From contig JANHCV010000001.1 in assembly GCA_025594325.1 (NCBI GenBank), positions 1-64,000 on the forward strand: a stretch of 64,000 nucleotides of DNA, given 5' to 3'. Made by a program: the position numbers and the translations under genes. Of the stretch, positions 33,062-47,073 are shown in pieces; the stretch's first letter is position 1, and each line of letters opens with the position of its first letter. Origin of the DNA: Blastocladiella emersonii ATCC 22665 (taxonomy: Eukaryota; Blastocladiomycota; Blastocladiomycetes; Blastocladiales; Blastocladiaceae). A model generated the notes under the pieces. The model did not search any database, was not told where the DNA came from, and saw only the letters and a list, made by a program, of their open reading frames with translations.

Positions 33062-34283
33062 AACAGCAAGAGAAGCAAAGGATGACAAGAAAGAAAACCA
33101 TGAGTGAGTTACAAACAACCAGAGAATGGAAATGGAAATGCGAAGAAGATGAAGAAAAAAGAAAATGAAGGGAGAGGGAGAGAGAGAAAAATAGAAAAAG
33201 CTAGTCTTGGATGCTTAAATGTTAGGGAAATGTAAAAGGAGAAGCCCTCGCGGACCCCGCACTGCTGCTGCAATCCGAACCACTGGGACAGGTGTGAACT
33301 CTGCACCCCCAGTCAGCATCATGCACACAGGCCAGGCAGGTCATCATCAACTTTGTCCGCTCCACTCACTCACCACACACTGTCTGTGCATTTGACCCAA
33401 GCAAAGGCCTTGGGTGAGCCACTCACTCAACCTTCCACATAACTGACTGTCCTTGTGGTGTTGCTATTCACACAACATACCCAAGCATGCAAAGTGCCCA
33501 ACGTGATGAACGTGCCCAATGCGCCAACGCACTGTTTTCTCTTACACTCTCTTCCCTTCCTCACTCCCACGCCCACACTGCCCACACTGCCCACACTGCC
33601 CCCACATTGTCAATCTGAAGCCCCGCCCCCCTGGTGCATGCATTACACGTCATGTGGCACAGGTGTACAACAATTGGCCCCTGACAACGTTCCAGTGGAT
33701 GGTGCGTGATTGAAACGCACGTCACTGCCATAGAGGAGGACATGACAGTGGGCGCCTGCTGGCACTATAGCAGCTGCCCCCTCTCCCTGCCAACCAACCC
33801 ACTCTCATGTTCCTGTCATGGGATGGATGCACCAATGCAGGCCATTGTGAATGGCCTGCCTGGTGGTTGGTTTACATGAGCTGAGAATGGGGCCTCATTG
33901 GGCAAGCATGGGTTAGGGCTGCCTCAAGAGGTGGCGGCTCTTCTCAATTGGACAAGACATGGGGTTTGATTTGGCCATGCGCTGTCCAATGCAGACAAAA
34001 CAAAGGCCCCCTGCATACCCTGCATATCTGCAGATATTGCATGCGTTAGGTGTTTTGCTTGAAGAAGGTGTTGCTGCTGCCTGTCCCCACCACCACCCCC
34101 TTCTGGCTTGTAGGATGCTGCTGGTTCCTAGCTTTGATGTTGTTTCTTTCTTTGTCTTTGTCTTTTTCTTTTTCTTTTTCTTTGTCTTTCTTTGTCTCTT
34201 ATTTCTCTTTATATTTCAATTGTTGGGCCCCTCCCACAAGTGATCAAAGTAAACGTTGCACAACAGTTGGCGCTAGGATCTGC

Positions 34284-34355
34284 AGCGTCTTGGCGCAGAG
34301 GAAGCGCGCAGGGCTCATAACCCTGAGGTCGTAGGATCGAAACCTACAGACGCTA
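34284..34355 (+). tRNA. Initiator tRNA-Met(CAT), unit 5
   Basis: Same 72-nt initiator gene as at 4785-4856. Confidence 0.96.
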
Positions 34356-34716
34356 GCTGTTGCAACTCTCCTTTTGCTTTTGCGTCGCTCCGCCGCCATT
34401 TTGTAGCAGGGAGGGAAGGAGGGGGGGGGGTAGGCTGCAAGCGCTTGGTTGGGCAGGCAGACGTGCAAGACTTGGCCAATCCAAGATGCGTTCATGGTGA
34501 GCAAAGTAAGCCAACTGATCCTCTCTCATTCCCTTGGGGGGTGTATGTATGTATTTATCTATCTGGCTATCTATGTGATGTGATGTGATGACGACGCATC
34601 ACTGCTACAAGCATGCAAGCAAGCAAGCCCCCCCCCCCAGAGATGGCAGGCACCTGCACCAGCCAGCACCAGCACCAGCACCAGCACCAGCAGCGGTGCA
34701 AAAGTTAACAAAAATC

Positions 34717-34788
34717 TGTCATCTCCCAGAATCGAACTGGGGTCGCCACGGCCACAACGTGGAGTACTAACCACTATACTAAGATGAC
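34717..34788 (-). tRNA. tRNA-His(GTG), unit 5
   Basis: Same 72-nt gene as at 5218-5289. Confidence 0.96.
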
Positions 34789-35597
34789 TGTACGCGCAAG
34801 GGGAACCACAAGGGCCATATCCTTGCGCTTTCTCTCTTGCGTGCGTTGCGTCCTACAGGGACAGACAGGGACAGACAGGTGGTGAGAAAATGAGCGAGTG
34901 AGTGATTGAGTGATCGAGTGATCGAGTGATCGAGTGAGTGAGGGGGTGAGAACAAAAAAGAAAAAAGAACAGGAAAAGGAAAGGAGAGACAAGGAGAATA
35001 GATCAATGCAGCAGTGCGCGCATGGGGCAGGCAGCTGAGGGTGGTGGGAGTACTCAAGCCCCTGTCAGTTCATTGGCAGCCAATCAACCAGTCAAATTCT
35101 CTTTACATTGGTGGACATCCAGCACGTCAGTGATGTATTGGGGAAGGGGAAGAAGGGGGGGGGGGGGTGGCAGGGCGTGCAAGGAGGAAGCATCAACTCA
35201 ACTCAGCATAACCCGGCCTTGCTTACCTGCTTACCTGCTTGCCTGCTTACCTGCTTTGCTTACCTGCTTACCTGCTTGCCTGCTTGCCCGCTTGCCCGCT
35301 TGCCTGCTTGCCTGCTTGCCTGCTTGCCTGCTTGCCTGCTTGCCTGCTTGCCTGCTTGCCAATATTCGTTGACTGTTATCTGGCACAGCTCTTGTCTGCG
35401 TACCGATTTATTTTTTCGTCCTCTTTTTTACTTGAGTCTGTGTTCCTTTCTCTGTGGCATACATAGCTGGGTCTGGGTTTTTCTGATCTGCGCAGCAACG
35501 CTTGTCATGATGGAGAGTTGGGCGTTGAGCAAGGCAAGCTGCCGTGAGGGGGAGGGCACAAAACCGTTGTAAATGCCAAGTGAACGGCAAAATGTAG

Positions 35598-35669
35598 GGG
35601 CTCGTCCGGGGATTGAACCCGGGACCTCGCACACCCGAAGCGCGAATCATACCACTAGACCAACGAGCC
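35598..35669 (-). tRNA. tRNA-Pro(CGG), unit 5
   Basis: Same 72-nt gene as at 6098-6169. Confidence 0.96.
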
Positions 35670-36921
35670 AAATGCAGCCCCCAACATTTCCAAAACCCAG
35701 ATGTTGGCGCAGGCCATCCCACCCAAACCTCACTCCCCACTCCCCACCCTAACTCACTAACTAACTAACCAACTAACTAACTAACTAACGGACCAAGCAG
35801 CGGACTAATCAAGTAAATGCCTCGCTTACTAACCAACTTACTCACTAACTGACTAAAGTTGGGACTGACTTGACTCACCCTGAGCTGATGATGCTGACAA
35901 CGCAGGTGGGCAGCCAGGTCAGACCACTGCCAAGCGCACTGAGCTTTTTGAGTATACAAACGCCAACCCGTTGCGCTTCCACGCCAAGCTGGAATTTGGT
36001 TGCCTCCTAGATCTTGATTGGAATTGCATTCATTGCCTTGACGAAAAAAATGCTCCCACCCACCCACTCCCTGAACGCAAGCACCACCACCACAGTCTTG
36101 TTTTCCCCATGTGTGATGGTTTTCTGATCATCTTTTCTGGAAGCTAAATGTGCATTTTTGTAGCAGCTGGCTGGTTGCAGTGCAGGCTGCCTAAGAAGAC
36201 ACTTTCCATGACCAACAGCACATTCCACCAGATGTCCCTTGCCACCACACCTGTTGTGCAGGTTGGTTTGTTTGCTTGCTGTAATGCAAAGTAAGTATCT
36301 TGCTGAGTTGTCCTTGTCTCACACATGCCCTCCTACTATGCTACCAACTCAAAAGCACACTATCTTGTCCTAACTTGATTCTGTGCAGGGAGGGAAATGA
36401 TCCCCCCCCCTTCCTCCTTCTCCCCTGTCGTCCCCTGTCAATAAAGAAGACAAAGAAAAATAGGGGAAAAAATGAACAATTGACAAGAACAATGCAATCC
36501 AGTAGAGCCTGATGCATCTCGCCCGCTTGCTGAGCATAGTCTCAAGCGACTTGGATCAAATCACAAGCGCTGCACATGGTTGCACTGTCTCCATGCTTCA
36601 GACAGCGCGTCATGTCAATGAAGAAACGAGCTCCCAAGGTCATACACAGCAGTCAGACGGAGAGTGTAGCCAGCCTCTGCGGGTCAGCTGAAATTGTAAC
36701 CCAACAACCAATCCCAGGGGTCAACAAGTTAGGGCATGAGTGGGTGAGTGGGTGAGTGGGTGAGTGGGTGGAGGAAGTGGAGGAAGTGGACAAGGAGGTG
36801 GAGACAAGCCCGTTTGTTGTTGGGGTGCACACGCAGCAGGGCAGGGCAGGGCAGGGCAGGGCAGGGCAGGGCAGGGCACGGCACGGGGGATGAGCAGGTG
36901 TAAAAAAGAAAAAAAGGCGAG

Positions 36922-36993
36922 TGAGGCGTGACTGACTCGAACAGCCAACCTTCTGATCTGGAGTCAGACGCGCTACCATTGCGCCAACGCCCC
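36922..36993 (-). tRNA. tRNA-Trp(CCA), unit 6
   Basis: Same 72-nt gene as at 44-115. Confidence 0.96.
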
Positions 36994-37439
36994 GCTGCTA
37001 AAATAGCAAGGATAGGGTCGCATCTATCCACTCATCCACTCACTCACTGACTACAGACTTGTTCTGAACCAACCGTGGACCAATTTATTGGCCGCCTGAC
37101 AAATTCATTGCTTTGATTGCGTTAATTGCTTTGGTTGGTTGGTTGGTAGGTTGGTTGGTTGGTTGATTGGTTGATTGCTTGATTAGTTGAACAATCAATT
37201 GATTGACTCTACTCTGCTTTGCTGACCTGAAGGGAGCAGGAGTTGTGAACAGGAGGAACAGGAACAAAGAACGGAGGGGAGGGAGGGGAGGGGGGGTTGG
37301 GAGGCAAGGTTTTGTATAGTAGTGAGATCCAGTACTGGCTGCACTGCATGATTAAACACTACACAGGCAGGGCAGGCTGGAGGGGCCTGGGGCCCAAAAT
37401 GGATGGGAAATGGGAAGCAAAGAAAAAAAGGTTTGTTTG

Positions 37440-37512
37440 TGTCACCGCCCAGGATCGAACTGGGGACCGCCTGTGTGTGAGACAGGCGTGATAACCACTA
37501 CACCACGGTGAC
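37440..37512 (-). tRNA. tRNA-Val(CAC), unit 6
   Basis: Same 73-nt gene as at 562-634; 86 bp to its left is the C-to-T marker at 37353 that defines units 6-9. Confidence 0.96.
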
Positions 37513-39017
37513 AGGCATAAACACAAACGCAAAGCTCCTACTGACCACACCACACCACACCACACCACACCACACCACACCACACCACACCACACCACAC
37601 CACACCAGCCATCCCACCATCCATCCCACTAACCCCTCTGTGTGTGCGTGCGCGCATTTGAATGTGTGGTTGTGGCGTGCTACTTCTTTTGTACCATCCC
37701 CGCCCCCTCCCTCCGCCCCCCCCCCGCCTCCCAATCTATTGACTATTGATTGATCTAATTGTACTATGTTCCTTTGTTTTCATATTTGCTTTGCCTCTGT
37801 TTCCTCAGCTGCTCCAGACATGTGTGGCTTCCACACTACCCCATTGTCACAGTTTGGTGATCCAACAATGGCTTGGGCTGGTGGCACAGGCTGGTGGCGC
37901 AGTCCCTCATATGCCAAGCGTTGCCCTCGCTCTCCCTCTCTCTTGTCATTCGTGTGATACAATCCTTGATTATCCGGCTAGTTATTCCTTGTGGCGCAAG
38001 ACCATTCCCTCCCCCTTGGCACCTTACACCCATGTTGGGTGCAAGTGGTGGCCTCTTCTATTCCACATTTGCTCTTTGTTTGTTGCCAGCACTGCCCACC
38101 CAGTGGGAGCAAGTTGGGTGGGCGCAGAGCCATCATGTGATTGAGCCAAGCTGATTGCATGCATCATCATGCATGGGCCTCCATGTGGAGAGAAACACTA
38201 GGGCTTGCTTGGTTGCTTGCTTGATTGCTTACGCTGCACCACTCACATGGGTGGGTGGGTGGGGTTGATCAATAATGGAATAAGCAGAAGCAGACAAAGT
38301 ATAGAAATGAAACAAAGAAGAAAGCTGAAAAAAAAAAGAGAAGAAGAAGAAAGAAATACACAAGGAGGAGGAGACAGGGATATCTGCAGCACAAAGGAGG
38401 AGGTGCAGAGGTGCAGAGGTGCAGAGGTGCAGAGGTGCAGAGGTGCAGAGGTGCAGAGGTGCAGAGGTGCAGAGGTGCAGAGGTGCAGAGGTGTGGAGGT
38501 GTAGAGGGCGTGCAAGTGACTGACTGACTGAGCGGCTCAGAGGCTGACAGACTGATGGATGCTGGCCAACTATCCTGGGCCTGACAGTGGCTGGGTATTG
38601 GTTTGGTCTGTCTCTCTATTGCCCTTGCCCTTGACCTTGGAATGTGTGTGTGCACCCTTGTGCGCTGCCAGCCTATCTGCCAGCTGTGGGTTCAGCTGAG
38701 CAGGGTTGGCATCAATCAATCCATCAAAGGATCTGTTTCACAAAGCTGTTGGTGGCAACATGGAAGGGGGTGTGTGGGGTGTGTGGGGTGTGTGGGTGGG
38801 GAGCAGAATGGGTTGCAGGGCAGCGAGCAAAGTAGGGAGGGGAGTACCAGGCAGGGCAACAACAACACATGGGGGGTACGAATAAAAGGGAGAGGGGGAA
38901 CCAACCTCACATCCGTGTTGATCGTTGGTGTTTATTGCTGTTTGCTGGCAGGAGATTGAAGGGTATCAGGGTAGATATAGCGTTGAGCGGCCGAGCCATC
39001 ATGAGCGATTCTCGTGT

Positions 39018-39099
39018 GACAACGTGTCCGAGCGGTTAAGGAGATAGACTCGAAATCTATTGGGCTCTGCCCGCACAGGTTCGAATCCTGTCGTTGTCG
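39018..39099 (+). tRNA. tRNA-Ser(CGA), unit 6
   Basis: Same 82-nt gene as at 2141-2222. Confidence 0.96.
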
Positions 39100-39637
39100 T
39101 TTTCCTCTCCGTCTATTTTTTTGCGCATACCAAGACGAGCCAGGCACTGACTGAGTAAGCCCATTAGCGCGTTTGCCATGTGTGCGCTCCCATGTTCAGG
39201 TAGTGAGAGGGTAAGCAGGCAGACAGGGGATGATGATGATGTATGGGGGTGGTTTGGGGATGTGGGGATGTGGGGATGTGGGGATGTGGGGATGTGGGGA
39301 TGTGGGGATGTATGTTCTGCAGACCCATGACTGTGTTCTCAGTGCACACTAGCTAGCTCAAGTAGCAGGGCCTGCAGTAGTAGGTGAGAGATTTGAAAGC
39401 TTTCCAAGGAAGCGGGGAGTTGACTTGAAGTAGAGTGAAGGCCATAGGAGAGGAGAGGAGAGGAGAGGAGAGGAGAGGAGAGGAGAGGAGAGGAAACCAT
39501 CCACAGAATAATAGAAGCCTATACATACACATGCAAGGCCGCTGCAAACAAACACAGGAGGACAGGAAGCAAAACGTGGACGGAAAAAGCAAGATGAGAA
39601 CAGAGAAGCGTGGGGGAAGAAAAAGAAAAAATGACAA

Positions 39638-39709
39638 AGGTCCTACTGAGATTCGAACTCAGGTTACCAGATTCAGAGTCTGGTGTGATGACCGCTACAC
39701 TATAGGACC
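39638..39709 (-). tRNA. tRNA-Gln(CTG), unit 6
   Basis: Same 72-nt gene as at 2761-2832. Confidence 0.96.
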
Positions 39710-40392
39710 TTGAATTCCATGGGAGGTTTGTGCTCTACTTGTGCATGCACCCAACGCACCCTTGCAACCAGCATCACCCCCAGCCCTCCCTTCCCTCTTT
39801 TTCCCTCCCTCCCTCCCTCCTGCCCCTTTCCATCCTCCTTCCCGCACCACCTTGCTTCCCTCATCCCCCTGACCTGCTCAACAACCCTCCTCCCCACCTA
39901 CCAGCCTACCTCCCTCTCTGCCTCCCTGCCTCCCTACTTGCATTGAGTGCCATGCATATGGCAAGACACCCCTTCTCCATTCCCCGCTACCCCATGCCAC
40001 TCAACAACACCTGCATTCTCATCCATACATACACCCCTTGCCACCCACCCAGGTCCTGCTTGCTACACAACCAAGCAAGGCTTGACCCATGTAAAACGCA
40101 TGCGCGCGCGCGCGCTTCTGCCTGCCACCAAGCACGCCCCCATTGTGGCAAATTGTGCATAGCACACAGAAAGAAAAAAAAAAAAGGTAGGTGCGAAAAG
40201 AGAATGAGGGAAGAGAATAATGATAGGACACATAAAAGACAAGAGAATACCAGGACAAGAACTAACTAAGAGAGAGAGAAAACAAACACAAGAAATATAC
40301 AACAAAGTGAACAGAAGGGCTTGTGAATGACAACTGAGAGAGAGGGAGAGAAAGCAAAGAAACAAAACGAAAAGAAAAAGAACAAATGAGGG

Positions 40393-40426
<34 letters not shown>

Positions 40427-41648
40427 AACAGCAAGAGAAGCAAAGGATGACAAGAAAGAAAACCATGAGTGAGTTACAAACAACCAGAGAATGGAAATGG
40501 AAATGCGAAGAAGATGAAGAAAAAAGAAAATGAAGGGAGAGGGAGAGAGAGAAAAATAGAAAAAGCTAGTCTTGGATGCTTAAATGTTAGGGAAATGTAA
40601 AAGGAGAAGCCCTCGCGGACCCCGCACTGCTGCTGCAATCCGAACCACTGGGACAGGTGTGAACTCTGCACCCCCAGTCAGCATCATGCACACAGGCCAG
40701 GCAGGTCATCATCAACTTTGTCCGCTCCACTCACTCACCACACACTGTCTGTGCATTTGACCCAAGCAAAGGCCTTGGGTGAGCCACTCACTCAACCTTC
40801 CACATAACTGACTGTCCTTGTGGTGTTGCTATTCACACAACATACCCAAGCATGCAAAGTGCCCAACGTGATGAACGTGCCCAATGCGCCAACGCACTGT
40901 TTTCTCTTACACTCTCTTCCCTTCCTCACTCCCACGCCCACACTGCCCACACTGCCCACACTGCCCCCACATTGTCAATCTGAAGCCCCGCCCCCCTGGT
41001 GCATGCATTACACGTCATGTGGCACAGGTGTACAACAATTGGCCCCTGACAACGTTCCAGTGGATGGTGCGTGATTGAAACGCACGTCACTGCCATAGAG
41101 GAGGACATGACAGTGGGCGCCTGCTGGCACTATAGCAGCTGCCCCCTCTCCCTGCCAACCAACCCACTCTCATGTTCCTGTCATGGGATGGATGCACCAA
41201 TGCAGGCCATTGTGAATGGCCTGCCTGGTGGTTGGTTTACATGAGCTGAGAATGGGGCCTCATTGGGCAAGCATGGGTTAGGGCTGCCTCAAGAGGTGGC
41301 GGCTCTTCTCAATTGGACAAGACATGGGGTTTGATTTGGCCATGCGCTGTCCAATGCAGACAAAACAAAGGCCCCCTGCATACCCTGCATATCTGCAGAT
41401 ATTGCATGCGTTAGGTGTTTTGCTTGAAGAAGGTGTTGCTGCTGCCTGTCCCCACCACCACCCCCTTCTGGCTTGTAGGATGCTGCTGGTTCCTAGCTTT
41501 GATGTTGTTTCTTTCTTTGTCTTTGTCTTTTTCTTTTTCTTTTTCTTTGTCTTTCTTTGTCTCTTATTTCTCTTTATATTTCAATTGTTGGGCCCCTCCC
41601 ACAAGTGATCAAAGTAAACGTTGCACAACAGTTGGCGCTAGGATCTGC

Positions 41649-41720
41649 AGCGTCTTGGCGCAGAGGAAGCGCGCAGGGCTCATAACCCTGAGGTCGTAGG
41701 ATCGAAACCTACAGACGCTA
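41649..41720 (+). tRNA. Initiator tRNA-Met(CAT), unit 6
   Basis: Same 72-nt initiator gene as at 4785-4856. Confidence 0.96.
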
Positions 41721-42080
41721 GCTGTTGCAACTCTCCTTTTGCTTTTGCGTCGCTCCGCCGCCATTTTGTAGCAGGGAGGGAAGGAGGGGGGGGGGTAGGC
41801 TGCAAGCGCTTGGTTGGGCAGGCAGACGTGCAAGACTTGGCCAATCCAAGATGCGTTCATGGTGAGCAAAGTAAGCCAACTGATCCTCTCTCATTCCCTT
41901 GGGGGGTGTATGTATGTATTTATCTATCTGGCTATCTATGTGATGTGATGTGATGACGACGCATCACTGCTACAAGCATGCAAGCAAGCAAGCCCCCCCC
42001 CCAGAGATGGCAGGCACCTGCACCAGCCAGCACCAGCACCAGCACCAGCACCAGCAGCGGTGCAAAAGTTAACAAAAATC

Positions 42081-42152
42081 TGTCATCTCCCAGAATCGAA
42101 CTGGGGTCGCCACGGCCACAACGTGGAGTACTAACCACTATACTAAGATGAC
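42081..42152 (-). tRNA. tRNA-His(GTG), unit 6
   Basis: Same 72-nt gene as at 5218-5289. Confidence 0.96.
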
Positions 42153-42961
42153 TGTACGCGCAAGGGGAACCACAAGGGCCATATCCTTGCGCTTTCTCTC
42201 TTGCGTGCGTTGCGTCCTACAGGGACAGACAGGGACAGACAGGTGGTGAGAAAATGAGCGAGTGAGTGATTGAGTGATCGAGTGATCGAGTGATCGAGTG
42301 AGTGAGGGGGTGAGAACAAAAAAGAAAAAAGAACAGGAAAAGGAAAGGAGAGACAAGGAGAATAGATCAATGCAGCAGTGCGCGCATGGGGCAGGCAGCT
42401 GAGGGTGGTGGGAGTACTCAAGCCCCTGTCAGTTCATTGGCAGCCAATCAACCAGTCAAATTCTCTTTACATTGGTGGACATCCAGCACGTCAGTGATGT
42501 ATTGGGGAAGGGGAAGAAGGGGGGGGGGGGGTGGCAGGGCGTGCAAGGAGGAAGCATCAACTCAACTCAGCATAACCCGGCCTTGCTTACCTGCTTACCT
42601 GCTTGCCTGCTTACCTGCTTTGCTTACCTGCTTACCTGCTTGCCTGCTTGCCCGCTTGCCCGCTTGCCTGCTTGCCTGCTTGCCTGCTTGCCTGCTTGCC
42701 TGCTTGCCTGCTTGCCTGCTTGCCAATATTCGTTGACTGTTATCTGGCACAGCTCTTGTCTGCGTACCGATTTATTTTTTCGTCCTCTTTTTTACTTGAG
42801 TCTGTGTTCCTTTCTCTGTGGCATACATAGCTGGGTCTGGGTTTTTCTGATCTGCGCAGCAACGCTTGTCATGATGGAGAGTTGGGCGTTGAGCAAGGCA
42901 AGCTGCCGTGAGGGGGAGGGCACAAAACCGTTGTAAATGCCAAGTGAACGGCAAAATGTAG

Positions 42962-43033
42962 GGGCTCGTCCGGGGATTGAACCCGGGACCTCGCACACCC
43001 GAAGCGCGAATCATACCACTAGACCAACGAGCC
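42962..43033 (-). tRNA. tRNA-Pro(CGG), unit 6
   Basis: Same 72-nt gene as at 6098-6169. Confidence 0.96.
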
Positions 43034-44285
43034 AAATGCAGCCCCCAACATTTCCAAAACCCAGATGTTGGCGCAGGCCATCCCACCCAAACCTCACTCC
43101 CCACTCCCCACCCTAACTCACTAACTAACTAACCAACTAACTAACTAACTAACGGACCAAGCAGCGGACTAATCAAGTAAATGCCTCGCTTACTAACCAA
43201 CTTACTCACTAACTGACTAAAGTTGGGACTGACTTGACTCACCCTGAGCTGATGATGCTGACAACGCAGGTGGGCAGCCAGGTCAGACCACTGCCAAGCG
43301 CACTGAGCTTTTTGAGTATACAAACGCCAACCCGTTGCGCTTCCACGCCAAGCTGGAATTTGGTTGCCTCCTAGATCTTGATTGGAATTGCATTCATTGC
43401 CTTGACGAAAAAAATGCTCCCACCCACCCACTCCCTGAACGCAAGCACCACCACCACAGTCTTGTTTTCCCCATGTGTGATGGTTTTCTGATCATCTTTT
43501 CTGGAAGCTAAATGTGCATTTTTGTAGCAGCTGGCTGGTTGCAGTGCAGGCTGCCTAAGAAGACACTTTCCATGACCAACAGCACATTCCACCAGATGTC
43601 CCTTGCCACCACACCTGTTGTGCAGGTTGGTTTGTTTGCTTGCTGTAATGCAAAGTAAGTATCTTGCTGAGTTGTCCTTGTCTCACACATGCCCTCCTAC
43701 TATGCTACCAACTCAAAAGCACACTATCTTGTCCTAACTTGATTCTGTGCAGGGAGGGAAATGATCCCCCCCCCTTCCTCCTTCTCCCCTGTCGTCCCCT
43801 GTCAATAAAGAAGACAAAGAAAAATAGGGGAAAAAATGAACAATTGACAAGAACAATGCAATCCAGTAGAGCCTGATGCATCTCGCCCGCTTGCTGAGCA
43901 TAGTCTCAAGCGACTTGGATCAAATCACAAGCGCTGCACATGGTTGCACTGTCTCCATGCTTCAGACAGCGCGTCATGTCAATGAAGAAACGAGCTCCCA
44001 AGGTCATACACAGCAGTCAGACGGAGAGTGTAGCCAGCCTCTGCGGGTCAGCTGAAATTGTAACCCAACAACCAATCCCAGGGGTCAACAAGTTAGGGCA
44101 TGAGTGGGTGAGTGGGTGAGTGGGTGAGTGGGTGGAGGAAGTGGAGGAAGTGGACAAGGAGGTGGAGACAAGCCCGTTTGTTGTTGGGGTGCACACGCAG
44201 CAGGGCAGGGCAGGGCAGGGCAGGGCAGGGCAGGGCAGGGCACGGCACGGGGGATGAGCAGGTGTAAAAAAGAAAAAAAGGCGAG

Positions 44286-44357
44286 TGAGGCGTGACTGAC
44301 TCGAACAGCCAACCTTCTGATCTGGAGTCAGACGCGCTACCATTGCGCCAACGCCCC
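44286..44357 (-). tRNA. tRNA-Trp(CCA), unit 7
   Basis: Same 72-nt gene as at 44-115. Confidence 0.96.
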
Positions 44358-44803
44358 GCTGCTAAAATAGCAAGGATAGGGTCGCATCTATCCACTCATC
44401 CACTCACTCACTGACTACAGACTTGTTCTGAACCAACCGTGGACCAATTTATTGGCCGCCTGACAAATTCATTGCTTTGATTGCGTTAATTGCTTTGGTT
44501 GGTTGGTTGGTAGGTTGGTTGGTTGGTTGATTGGTTGATTGCTTGATTAGTTGAACAATCAATTGATTGACTCTACTCTGCTTTGCTGACCTGAAGGGAG
44601 CAGGAGTTGTGAACAGGAGGAACAGGAACAAAGAACGGAGGGGAGGGAGGGGAGGGGGGGTTGGGAGGCAAGGTTTTGTATAGTAGTGAGATCCAGTACT
44701 GGCTGCACTGCATGATTAAACACTACACAGGCAGGGCAGGCTGGAGGGGCCTGGGGCCCAAAATGGATGGGAAATGGGAAGCAAAGAAAAAAAGGTTTGT
44801 TTG

Positions 44804-44876
44804 TGTCACCGCCCAGGATCGAACTGGGGACCGCCTGTGTGTGAGACAGGCGTGATAACCACTACACCACGGTGAC
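44804..44876 (-). tRNA. tRNA-Val(CAC), unit 7
   Basis: Same 73-nt gene as at 562-634. Confidence 0.96.
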
Positions 44877-46381
44877 AGGCATAAACACAAACGCAAAGCT
44901 CCTACTGACCACACCACACCACACCACACCACACCACACCACACCACACCACACCACACCACACCACACCAGCCATCCCACCATCCATCCCACTAACCCC
45001 TCTGTGTGTGCGTGCGCGCATTTGAATGTGTGGTTGTGGCGTGCTACTTCTTTTGTACCATCCCCGCCCCCTCCCTCCGCCCCCCCCCCGCCTCCCAATC
45101 TATTGACTATTGATTGATCTAATTGTACTATGTTCCTTTGTTTTCATATTTGCTTTGCCTCTGTTTCCTCAGCTGCTCCAGACATGTGTGGCTTCCACAC
45201 TACCCCATTGTCACAGTTTGGTGATCCAACAATGGCTTGGGCTGGTGGCACAGGCTGGTGGCGCAGTCCCTCATATGCCAAGCGTTGCCCTCGCTCTCCC
45301 TCTCTCTTGTCATTCGTGTGATACAATCCTTGATTATCCGGCTAGTTATTCCTTGTGGCGCAAGACCATTCCCTCCCCCTTGGCACCTTACACCCATGTT
45401 GGGTGCAAGTGGTGGCCTCTTCTATTCCACATTTGCTCTTTGTTTGTTGCCAGCACTGCCCACCCAGTGGGAGCAAGTTGGGTGGGCGCAGAGCCATCAT
45501 GTGATTGAGCCAAGCTGATTGCATGCATCATCATGCATGGGCCTCCATGTGGAGAGAAACACTAGGGCTTGCTTGGTTGCTTGCTTGATTGCTTACGCTG
45601 CACCACTCACATGGGTGGGTGGGTGGGGTTGATCAATAATGGAATAAGCAGAAGCAGACAAAGTATAGAAATGAAACAAAGAAGAAAGCTGAAAAAAAAA
45701 AGAGAAGAAGAAGAAAGAAATACACAAGGAGGAGGAGACAGGGATATCTGCAGCACAAAGGAGGAGGTGCAGAGGTGCAGAGGTGCAGAGGTGCAGAGGT
45801 GCAGAGGTGCAGAGGTGCAGAGGTGCAGAGGTGCAGAGGTGCAGAGGTGCAGAGGTGTGGAGGTGTAGAGGGCGTGCAAGTGACTGACTGACTGAGCGGC
45901 TCAGAGGCTGACAGACTGATGGATGCTGGCCAACTATCCTGGGCCTGACAGTGGCTGGGTATTGGTTTGGTCTGTCTCTCTATTGCCCTTGCCCTTGACC
46001 TTGGAATGTGTGTGTGCACCCTTGTGCGCTGCCAGCCTATCTGCCAGCTGTGGGTTCAGCTGAGCAGGGTTGGCATCAATCAATCCATCAAAGGATCTGT
46101 TTCACAAAGCTGTTGGTGGCAACATGGAAGGGGGTGTGTGGGGTGTGTGGGGTGTGTGGGTGGGGAGCAGAATGGGTTGCAGGGCAGCGAGCAAAGTAGG
46201 GAGGGGAGTACCAGGCAGGGCAACAACAACACATGGGGGGTACGAATAAAAGGGAGAGGGGGAACCAACCTCACATCCGTGTTGATCGTTGGTGTTTATT
46301 GCTGTTTGCTGGCAGGAGATTGAAGGGTATCAGGGTAGATATAGCGTTGAGCGGCCGAGCCATCATGAGCGATTCTCGTGT

Positions 46382-46463
46382 GACAACGTGTCCGAGCGGT
46401 TAAGGAGATAGACTCGAAATCTATTGGGCTCTGCCCGCACAGGTTCGAATCCTGTCGTTGTCG
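46382..46463 (+). tRNA. tRNA-Ser(CGA), unit 7
   Basis: Same 82-nt gene as at 2141-2222. Confidence 0.96.
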
Positions 46464-47001
46464 TTTTCCTCTCCGTCTATTTTTTTGCGCATACCAAGAC
46501 GAGCCAGGCACTGACTGAGTAAGCCCATTAGCGCGTTTGCCATGTGTGCGCTCCCATGTTCAGGTAGTGAGAGGGTAAGCAGGCAGACAGGGGATGATGA
46601 TGATGTATGGGGGTGGTTTGGGGATGTGGGGATGTGGGGATGTGGGGATGTGGGGATGTGGGGATGTGGGGATGTATGTTCTGCAGACCCATGACTGTGT
46701 TCTCAGTGCACACTAGCTAGCTCAAGTAGCAGGGCCTGCAGTAGTAGGTGAGAGATTTGAAAGCTTTCCAAGGAAGCGGGGAGTTGACTTGAAGTAGAGT
46801 GAAGGCCATAGGAGAGGAGAGGAGAGGAGAGGAGAGGAGAGGAGAGGAGAGGAGAGGAAACCATCCACAGAATAATAGAAGCCTATACATACACATGCAA
46901 GGCCGCTGCAAACAAACACAGGAGGACAGGAAGCAAAACGTGGACGGAAAAAGCAAGATGAGAACAGAGAAGCGTGGGGGAAGAAAAAGAAAAAATGACA
47001 A

Positions 47002-47073
47002 AGGTCCTACTGAGATTCGAACTCAGGTTACCAGATTCAGAGTCTGGTGTGATGACCGCTACACTATAGGACC
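47002..47073 (-). tRNA. tRNA-Gln(CTG), unit 7
   Basis: Same 72-nt gene as at 2761-2832. Confidence 0.96.

Larger units (their letters stand above)
29493..36878. repeat. Array unit 5
   Basis: Complete unit, 7386 bp, the longest. It is class B at the five markers but keeps C at the first marker (29967). It has one extra GAGGTGCA copy and the same ACCAC count as unit 1. Confidence 0.96.
36879..44242. repeat. Array unit 6
   Basis: Complete unit, 7364 bp, class B, and the first unit with T at marker one (37353). Its AT repeat is shortened to 14 copies (about 40395-40424), and the C-run near 41994 is one base shorter, as in unit 7. Confidence 0.96.
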